A stretch of 6,955 nt of DNA from Fen-1362 sp964597035 (GTDB lineage Bacteria; Planctomycetota; Phycisphaerae; Sedimentisphaerales; Anaerobacaceae). The stretch's first letter is position 1; every line of letters begins with the position of its first letter. The stretch is taken from the NCBI GenBank assembly GCA_964597035.1, contig CAZQWM010000071.1, positions 1-6,955 of the forward strand, given 5' to 3'. Positions 1 to 4,843 of the stretch are shown here, in pieces. A program made the translations under genes and the position numbers. A model generated the notes under the pieces. That model made no database searches and had not been told where the DNA came from. It was given only the letters and a program-made list of their open reading frames with translations.

Positions 1-118
1 GGCATATTTTTTAGTCAGAAAGTATGGATATTTTAGTGCCGGAAGGCCGAAGCATAAAAAAGATTCCGGGCAAACAAGGTCGAGGGCTGAACAAAAAGGA
101 TTTTGGGCAGGAAAGTGA
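1..118 (+). CDS. Probable C-terminal tail of an upstream gene (5' end outside window)
   Basis: The frame starting at base 2 is open from the window edge for 38 codons and ends at a TGA at 116-118. The peptide begins with a hydrophobic/aromatic stretch (AYFLVRKYGYF) followed by a basic, hydrophilic tail rich in K and R, which would fit the cytoplasmic end of a membrane protein. The stop lies 9 bases before the ATG of the next gene and overlaps that gene's Shine-Dalgarno, the usual spacing inside an operon. The other two + frames close early. An open frame this short could occur by chance, no family is recognisable, and no function is assigned. Confidence 0.4.
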   Translation, partial: AYFLVRKYGYFSAGRPKHKKDSGQTRSRAEQKGFWAGK

Positions 119-123
119 GGTGA
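117..123 (+). promoter_or_regulatory. Shine-Dalgarno (GAGGTGA) for the membrane protein at 128
   Basis: GAGGTGA matches the extended anti-Shine-Dalgarno complement and lies 4 bases before the ATG at 128. It fixes that start codon. It overlaps the TGA of the upstream open frame (116-118), so ribosomes finishing that frame would be placed on the initiation site of the next gene. Confidence 0.6.
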
Positions 124-127
124 AGGA

Positions 128-718
128 ATGAAGAAATTCTCAATACTTGTGCTCGTGATTGCGTTTCTGTGCAGTGTGGCGGTTTTAGTTCTGAGTGTAT
201 GGCCCGGGGTGGTTCCGAATATGGCCTTGTTCGCGACAGTCACGCTTGTTTTCTGGCTGCCTGCGGCGGGGGTAATCGGATTATTGTTAATGTTTTTTCT
301 GGGTCGAATGTCGGTCAAGAACCCGAAAGGCGCAACGCTGGCGATACTGCGTTTTATATTCGCCGGGCTGCTTGTACTTGCGAGTATCATCGGGGCTGTG
401 TTTGCAATTCCGCAGCGGGCTGTATTTCCGATTTTCCGCAGCAGCTTCGAGGAGGTAGTTAATTCCGAAGAGCTGTCGAAAAACAAGGAAGGAGAGCTAG
501 ACCGCAGAATCGGTATCTGGAAGGTTGACAGGTACGGAACGGACCGTCGCGGCGGAGTGTACTTCAGAATGAGGACGGTGGCGGATGGGCCGGACCAGAT
601 ATCATACGGGTTCGTGTATCAGCCGAATACGGACGGGACGCCGTTCGGAAACGCCCAATATTTTACCCGCCAGCTGACGAAAGACTGGTACAACTTCTGC
701 GCTTCCGACGACTATTAA
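128..718 (+). CDS. Three-helix membrane protein with C-terminal extracytoplasmic domain, function unknown
   Basis: A 196-residue protein that I do not recognise. Three hydrophobic segments are visible at about residues 5-24, 33-58 and 71-93. The first follows a basic start (MKK). The loop between the second and third is basic (about 60-68, GRMSVKNPKG), so by the positive-inside rule the N-terminus is cytoplasmic and residues 95-196 face outward. That outer part is soluble and divides into an acidic/charged linker (about 108-127) and a compact aromatic-rich end (about 128-196) with the motifs IGIWKVDRYG, YGFVYQPN and DWYNF. It resembles small hypothetical proteins common in planctomycetes, but that is recollection rather than a search. 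The start is supported by GAGGTGA just upstream. It may be co-transcribed with the partial frame before it. It ends at TAA and faces tgt tail to tail. Confidence 0.85.
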   Translation: MKKFSILVLVIAFLCSVAVLVLSVWPGVVPNMALFATVTLVFWLPAAGVIGLLLMFFLGRMSVKNPKGATLAILRFIFAGLLVLASIIGAVFAIPQRAVFPIFRSSFEEVVNSEELSKNKEGELDRRIGIWKVDRYGTDRRGGVYFRMRTVADGPDQISYGFVYQPNTDGTPFGNAQYFTRQLTKDWYNFCASDDY

Positions 719-752
719 AATGAACCCTCGATAGCGGTTGCTGCGACGCAGG

Positions 753-774
753 AATTGGGGGCAGGCCCCCGATT
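753..774. other. Hairpin in convergent gap, possible weak terminator for the + gene
   Basis: A 9-bp inverted repeat (AATTGGGGG at 753-761 with CCCCCGATT at 766-774, one G-T wobble) closes a CAGG tetraloop 35 bases after the stop of the membrane-protein gene. The sequence just 3' on the + strand is only mildly T-rich (GCATTTGTC), so a Rho-independent terminator is possible but not convincing. No T-run exists on the - strand side. The position between convergent genes favours a transcript-end role. Confidence 0.35.
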
Positions 775-798
775 GCATTTGTCAAAGTAGCTTGAGTC

Positions 799-821
799 CC
801 CCAGCCAACGAATTGCTGGGG
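799..821. other. Second hairpin in convergent gap
   Basis: CCCCAG (799-804) pairs with CTGGGG (816-821). Inside it CAA (806-808) pairs with TTG (813-815) around a CGAA-type loop, leaving one bulged C. Neither strand shows a T-run after the stem. It lies between the first hairpin and the interspersed repeat and shares AATTG and GGGCAGGCCC blocks with its neighbours, so the whole 753-853 stretch may be one degenerate repeat cluster rather than separate signals. Confidence 0.3.
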
Positions 822-834
822 CAGGGAGGGCAGG

Positions 835-853
835 CCCTTCGACAAGCTCAGGA
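835..853 (+). repeat. Interspersed repeat unit, copy 1
   Basis: CCCTTCGACAAGCTCAGGA is present here in the intergenic gap, 36 bases beyond the tgt stop. The same 19 bases recur at 4902-4920. From general knowledge, this motif is a short interspersed, often palindromic repeat that occurs many times in some bacterial genomes and metagenome bins. It is recognisable in spurious translations as FDKLR, RQAQ or LSLSK. Here only one arm is present and no clear complementary arm follows within 40 bases. Confidence 0.75.
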
Positions 854-888
854 CAAGCGGTTAAGCCGTGGCCGGACAAAATCCGCTA

Positions 889-2004
889 TTAAGAATCCCC
901 GGCGTTCTCGGCGGACAAGAACTTTTCCGCCCAGTCGGCGAGGTTGCCGGCTTCGATTCGGTGTCTGATTTCGGCCATAAGGCGCTGATAGAAGCGTAGG
1001 TTGTGAATTGAGGTAAGAATCGGGCCTAACATTTCGCCGACGTTGAAGAAGTGGCGAATTGCGGCCCGAGTGAAATTGCCGCAGGCGTAACAATCGCAAT
1101 TTTTCTCAATCGGCTGAACGTCATCTATATGTTCGTTATTTCGCATACGAACCGGGCCATCGAAAGTGAAGGCGAATGCGTTTCGGCCATTTCGCGTGGG
1201 CAGCACACAGTCGAACATATCGATGCCGGCTGAGACGGCTGCGATGATATCGGCGGGCATTCCAACGCCCATTAAATATCTGGGCTTATCCTCCGGCAGC
1301 AGCGGGGTTGTGTGAGTGACGGTTTTGAACATATTTTCATGTCCCTCGCCGACGCTTAGGCCGCCGATTGCGTAGCCGTCGAAATCCATTTTGACAAGCT
1401 GTTTTGCGCACTGCTGTCTAAGCTGCGGGTCTATACCGCCCTGGACGATTGCAAAGAGCATCTGCTTCGGGTTAGTATGCGCGTCTTTGCACCGTTTTGC
1501 CCATCGGATGGTCCTGTTAACCGCGAGCTGAAGCTGTTCGGTTTCGCAGCCGAAAGGCGGGCATTCATCGAGCGTCATTGCGATATCGCAGCCGAGTCGG
1601 TTTTGAATTTTTGTTGCAGTTTCAGCGTCGAGATATACCTTTGCGCCGTCAACATGGCTGGCAAATTCGATTCCGTTGTCATCGATTTTTGTGAGCGAGC
1701 TGAGTGAGAAGACCTGGTAGCCGCCGCTGTCGGTGAGGATGGGCGCGTTCCAGCCCATAAAGCTGTGCAGCCCGCCGACGCGCTCTATCGCGTCGATGCC
1801 GGGGCGGAGCATAAGGTGATATGAGTTTGCGAGGATGATTTCCGCGCCGGTTTGGCGTAACTGCTCAGGTGTGATTCCCTTGACCGCGCCAGCGGTGCCG
1901 ACGGGCATAAACGCAGGTGTTTGAACGACTCCGTGGGCCGTATTCAGGACGCCCCGCCTCGCCCGGCTTGTGTTGTCTTTGCAGGTTAGCTCGAAGCAGG
2001 TCAT
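889..2004 (-). CDS. tgt: Queuine/preQ1 tRNA-guanine transglycosylase
   Basis: Exchanges guanine at the wobble position 34 of GUN-anticodon tRNAs (Asp, Asn, His, Tyr) for preQ1, the committed tRNA step of queuosine synthesis; a cytoplasmic TIM-barrel enzyme. From the ATG at 2004 it is 371 residues, normal for the bacterial family. Visible marks: TDSGGYQVFSL with D92 (equivalent of E. coli D89); TLDECPP at 144-150; GGLSVGE at 214-220; MFDCVLPTRNGRN with the nucleophile D265 (E. coli D264); and the zinc site C303-x-C305-x2-C308 with H334. All key residues are present, so it should be active. The frame stays open upstream to 2211, but those 69 codons are Ala/Ser-rich, lie over spoIID in another frame and have no family counterpart. 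The ATG at 2004 follows the spoIID stop by one base (TAAGATG), with only a weak GGAAG 10 bases upstream, which favours translational coupling. Confidence 0.97.
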   Translation of the reverse strand: MTCFELTCKDNTSRARRGVLNTAHGVVQTPAFMPVGTAGAVKGITPEQLRQTGAEIILANSYHLMLRPGIDAIERVGGLHSFMGWNAPILTDSGGYQVFSLSSLTKIDDNGIEFASHVDGAKVYLDAETATKIQNRLGCDIAMTLDECPPFGCETEQLQLAVNRTIRWAKRCKDAHTNPKQMLFAIVQGGIDPQLRQQCAKQLVKMDFDGYAIGGLSVGEGHENMFKTVTHTTPLLPEDKPRYLMGVGMPADIIAAVSAGIDMFDCVLPTRNGRNAFAFTFDGPVRMRNNEHIDDVQPIEKNCDCYACGNFTRAAIRHFFNVGEMLGPILTSIHNLRFYQRLMAEIRHRIEAGNLADWAEKFLSAENAGDS

Positions 2005-2005
2005 C

Positions 2006-3313
2006 TTAGTAAAGCTTCCGAACTCTGGAGCCGGGATAATAATATGACAGAATTTCGGCGAAGGTATTGCCTTTTCTTGCCATACCTTCGGCGCCGCACT
2101 GGCACAATCCGACGCCGTGTCCGAAGCCCCTGCCGGCGAGGAAGGCCCACTTGCCGTTGATTGCGACGATTCTGCAAATAGTGCTGCGGATTTTGAAGCC
2201 GGTGGGGTCAATGGTCAGCCGGAGGTCTTCGGCCCTGACAAATTCGCTTCGGCCTGTGGAGCCGACGATTTTGGCCATGGTCAGGCGCGAAAAATCCGGG
2301 TAGTCGGTTTGCCTTGCCGGCGCAATATTTGTGATGTCGCCGAGGTCTCGCAGCTTCGGGTATTTGCGCTGCAGGGCGGTTTCGACGACGACATTGTCGA
2401 ATTGCGCCATAGGCCAAAAGAAGATATTCGGTTTGGCAACGTCTTTGCAATACGGGCAAACCACTCCGCAAAGCGGCCCGAACGAATCACCGAAGACGTT
2501 TTTCGAATCTTCGGTATGTCCGCCGCAGGCGGAGCTGTAATACGCCGGGAAAATATTCTCCACTCCTCCGGCCTGAGTGCAAACCAGAACCTGCCCCGAT
2601 GTTTCGTTTACCGCGTTCCACACCCGCTGCGATTCGGCTTTGAGTCCGAGATAGACCTGATTGGCCGCCGTTTTAGTGACGTCCCAGTCCCGGTTGACGC
2701 CGAAGTTTTTCTTGTTATACAGGCAGTAGGTCCGAGCGGCGATTGCCTGTGCCTTTAGGGCCTCGGGTTCCCAGTAATCCGGCATCTCCGCACCCACCAC
2801 TCCGGCCAGATACGGCTCGAGGGGAACGATGTTTACAGCGTCGAAAGAAGTGCCGTCGGGGTTTACCTTCAGCAGGAGTTTGCCGCGGTACTGGTCGCCG
2901 CCGAATGAGAAAATGTAGGGACTATCCGGCAGAATCGTCAGGCGATTCGTGCTAAAGTGTCTGCCTGCGAGCGTCAATGTTGCGCCGGAGACCGTTACCT
3001 CCATCGGCAGGCCCTGCTCGATGAACATAGTTTCGGGAATCAGCACCGAGCCGTCGCTATTTAGCAGGTTGAAATTGCCGCGAACATTAACCGTGCAGGT
3101 GGTGATATCGTCGGCCAGCAGGACCCGCACCAGAAAGCGCGATTCGGTATCAATCTGCGGAGTGGGGCGGACGAGCAGGCGCTGTCGGCAACTGAAAAAC
3201 ACCATCCCTGCACCAAGCAGCACGCCCATCAGCACACAGTTGATAATCGTTCTGCGCAGGCCGAAATCTCCGCGCCATCCTAATCGCCGCAGCCATTTGT
3301 GGCTGCACCACAT
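2006..3313 (-). CDS. spoIID: Membrane-anchored SpoIID/LytB-domain protein (putative peptidoglycan lytic transglycosylase)
   Basis: SpoIID-family enzymes cleave glycan strands stripped of stem peptides, outside the cytoplasmic membrane. Numbering from the upstream TTG at 3343 (445 residues): basic cytoplasmic leader, one membrane helix at about 33-50, a beta-rich N-terminal part at about 68-175, then the catalytic domain. The domain shows YLAGVVGAEMP with catalytic-type E186, EALKAQAIAARTY (194-206), YYSSACGGHTE (268-278), CPYC (296-299) and GRGFGHGVGLCQCGAEGMA (404-422). C273, H276, C296 and C299 could form a metal site (inference). The protein is full-length in appearance. I chose the ATG at 3313 (435 residues) because it keeps a basic leader before the helix. 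A TTG at 3343, preceded by a weak GAGA, is the alternative; neither has a strong Shine-Dalgarno. It lies 84 bases after the TPR gene stop and one base before tgt. Sporulation need not be implied: SpoIID domains occur in many non-sporulating bacteria. Confidence 0.92.
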   Translation of the reverse strand: MWCSHKWLRRLGWRGDFGLRRTIINCVLMGVLLGAGMVFFSCRQRLLVRPTPQIDTESRFLVRVLLADDITTCTVNVRGNFNLLNSDGSVLIPETMFIEQGLPMEVTVSGATLTLAGRHFSTNRLTILPDSPYIFSFGGDQYRGKLLLKVNPDGTSFDAVNIVPLEPYLAGVVGAEMPDYWEPEALKAQAIAARTYCLYNKKNFGVNRDWDVTKTAANQVYLGLKAESQRVWNAVNETSGQVLVCTQAGGVENIFPAYYSSACGGHTEDSKNVFGDSFGPLCGVVCPYCKDVAKPNIFFWPMAQFDNVVVETALQRKYPKLRDLGDITNIAPARQTDYPDFSRLTMAKIVGSTGRSEFVRAEDLRLTIDPTGFKIRSTICRIVAINGKWAFLAGRGFGHGVGLCQCGAEGMARKGNTFAEILSYYYPGSRVRKLY

Positions 3314-3397
3314 GGTTATCAGAGCACTACCCCACAATGCCAATTCTAATCTCGTAACAGTATTGTTTGAGCGGTTACGCCCGAGCGAACCCGGCTA

Positions 3398-4720
3398 TTA
3401 ATCCAGGGACCGCAGTAACAAACCGAGATTTGAAAGCGTCTTCTTGATTTCATTCAGGCTCGTTACGCCGAAGTTTTTACAGCCCAGCAGCTCGGCCTCG
3501 GTGGTCCGGGTCAAATCACCGAGCGTGCGCATGTTGAGTCTCGTGATTGCCTTTTGTGCCCGCACCGACAACTGCAGGTCCGCGATTGGTTTGCTCAACA
3601 GCCCCTGGTCCGTTTCCTCGACAGAGCTTTCCGAAGGTTCCTCCTCCGGCGCGAACTGCTTGTCTTCCAGTACCATCCCGAGATGCAAACTCTTGGCGTC
3701 CAGAATCACCTTTATCTCCCGCAGCGAGGTCTCTCCGAAATTCTTGAAGGCAAGAAGCTCCGGTTCGGTAGTTCGTAAGAGGTCACCGAGCGTGTCTATG
3801 TGCATTTTTTTGAGGCAGTTCCTGCTTCGCACGGAAAGCTCGAAATCCGAAATGGGCGTTTCGAGTATCTGCAGCTTGCGGGTTTTCTTTTTCTCCGTCT
3901 CCTCATCGTAGACCATCGTCTTGCTGCTTTCGATGTCTTTGCGAAACAGAATCGCACGCTTGTGGTTCGGATGGCTTGCCAGGACCTTGTTAATCCATTT
4001 TGAGGCCTTGTCGTATTCGCCTCTGTCCTCGTAAATGACCGCCAGATTCAACAGCGCGCTTATATACGCCGGTGAGGTGGAAGCGATTGCCTTGTAGTAG
4101 TCGATGGCCGCGTCTTCATCTCCTGAAAGGTCGCAGCGATATCCAAGGTGAAACAGTGCTCCGTGGTGGTGCGGCGCCAGCTCCAGCGCCGCCTTGTAGT
4201 TGTCCATTGCCTCTTCGTAAAGCCCCTGTGCCTCCTGCAGCCGACCGAGCTGATAATGATATTCGGCGCTGACGTTTTTGAAATTGGCGCAGCTTTTTAA
4301 CTCTTTCTCTGCCGAGTCGAAATTTCCCGCCCGGCGATACGTTGCCGACTTTTCCATTGCCACGGCCAGTGCATCGGCACCGCGTTTTTTAGCTGCATCG
4401 AGGTTCTCTATGGTCTCGTCGTATCTATCCAAACGGCGAAGGGCAAGCGCCAGATACGTGAATTTCTCTTTGCAGTCGTTTCCCTTGCTGAGCTTCTCAA
4501 TCGCCTCGGCGTCTCTGCCTAAAATAAAGAGTCCTATCCCGGCGGCAAGGCAATCCTTTTCGCCGGTCTTGTTCACATTCTGCTCGATCTTCTCGGCAAA
4601 GGCCAGCAGAGCGGCTTCGCTTGAGTGCACCTGGCCCGACAGCTTCTTTATCTGCTCTATGCCCGGTAATTGGTCGCCGAACAAATCGATTTCGTTCTGC
4701 AATTGTGTCATTGCTTCCAT
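3398..4720 (-). CDS. TPR protein with two tandem RNA polymerase alpha-CTD-like domains
   Basis: A 440-residue soluble protein with no signal peptide or membrane helix. Residues 1-80 are helical. About 85-252 form four to five tetratricopeptide repeats, a protein-binding scaffold (clearest at 153-183, 187-217 and 221-252). A basic linker (275-282, EKKKTRK) leads to a first domain at about 283-352 that aligns without gaps to E. coli RpoA residues 250-318. It keeps the DNA-contact equivalents R298 (R265), N301 (N268), G329 (G296) and S332 (S299), but K298 is replaced by T331. An acidic linker (352-372) leads to a second copy at about 375-437 that keeps R387 and G418 but has K390 in place of N268. 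It is not RpoA: the assembly domain is absent. Role unknown; DNA binding at AT-rich upstream elements, or contact with sigma or activators, is inference. The start at 4720 follows AGGAG with 8-base spacing, and the gene has its own promoter. Confidence 0.9.
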   Translation of the reverse strand: MEAMTQLQNEIDLFGDQLPGIEQIKKLSGQVHSSEAALLAFAEKIEQNVNKTGEKDCLAAGIGLFILGRDAEAIEKLSKGNDCKEKFTYLALALRRLDRYDETIENLDAAKKRGADALAVAMEKSATYRRAGNFDSAEKELKSCANFKNVSAEYHYQLGRLQEAQGLYEEAMDNYKAALELAPHHHGALFHLGYRCDLSGDEDAAIDYYKAIASTSPAYISALLNLAVIYEDRGEYDKASKWINKVLASHPNHKRAILFRKDIESSKTMVYDEETEKKKTRKLQILETPISDFELSVRSRNCLKKMHIDTLGDLLRTTEPELLAFKNFGETSLREIKVILDAKSLHLGMVLEDKQFAPEEEPSESSVEETDQGLLSKPIADLQLSVRAQKAITRLNMRTLGDLTRTTEAELLGCKNFGVTSLNEIKKTLSNLGLLLRSLD

Positions 4721-4728
4721 TAAACATT

Positions 4729-4733
4729 CTCCT
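4729..4733 (-). promoter_or_regulatory. Shine-Dalgarno (AGGAG) deciding the TPR gene start
   Basis: AGGAG on the - strand lies 8 bases before the ATG at 4720, good spacing. This favours 4720 over the in-frame ATG at 4711. It also lies directly before an out-of-frame ATG at 4727, which is too close to the site to be favoured. Confidence 0.7.
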
Positions 4734-4783
4734 GAAAAACCGCCACCACTCGCGTACGTAAAGGTTCTGTGAAAGAATGCAGT

Positions 4784-4811
4784 ATTATAATGCCCCCGGC
4801 CGACTTTTCAA
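4784..4811 (-). promoter_or_regulatory. Sigma70-type promoter for the TPR-spoIID-tgt operon
   Basis: On the - strand, TTGAAA (4806-4811; five of six to the -35 consensus) and a perfect TATAAT (4784-4789) are separated by 16 bases. The spacer is GC-rich (CGGCCGGGGG), so the -10 box stands out sharply. Transcription would begin near 4777, giving a leader of roughly 57 bases before the ATG at 4720. The site lies wholly in the 123-base gap after the M1 peptidase stop, so the TPR gene should be transcribed independently of it. No other promoter is evident before spoIID or tgt. Confidence 0.6.
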
Positions 4812-4843
4812 TAGCTTTTGCGCCGCACGGATGGCGGGCGAGT

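Noticed and set aside
663..968. Short open frames on both strands across the convergent gap
   Set aside because: They run through the hairpins and the repeat (RQAQ is the repeat's translation in one frame) and overlap the ends of real genes.
2005..2211. 69-codon N-terminal extension of tgt to an upstream ATG
   Set aside because: It overlaps the spoIID catalytic-domain codons in another frame, is low-complexity Ala/Ser/Pro, and the length from 2004 (371 residues) already matches the family with residue numbering close to E. coli Tgt.
2117..2758. 213-codon open frame on the + strand
   Set aside because: Antisense to the spoIID-like gene, whose motifs are unmistakable. The translation shows no recognisable domain and follows from GC-rich codon bias on the opposite strand.
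3182..3200. Possible lipobox cysteine (FFSC, residues 49-52 of the SpoIID-like protein)
   Set aside because: Phenylalanine at -3 and -2 does not fit a lipobox, and the long basic leader fits a plain membrane anchor better.
3374..3390. Small hairpin between the TPR and spoIID-like genes
   Set aside because: A 6-bp stem with a bulge and no T-run; too weak to call a terminator, and the two genes are probably co-transcribed.
3444..4772. Several + strand open frames opposite the TPR gene (155 and 164 codons among them)
   Set aside because: Serine-rich antisense shadows of a gene whose TPR and alpha-CTD domains, promoter and ribosome site are all on the - strand.
4812..4843. Terminator after the M1 peptidase gene
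   Set aside because: Only a short CGCC/GGCG-type pairing with mismatches is available, and the following bases (GCAAAAGC on the - strand) have no T-run.
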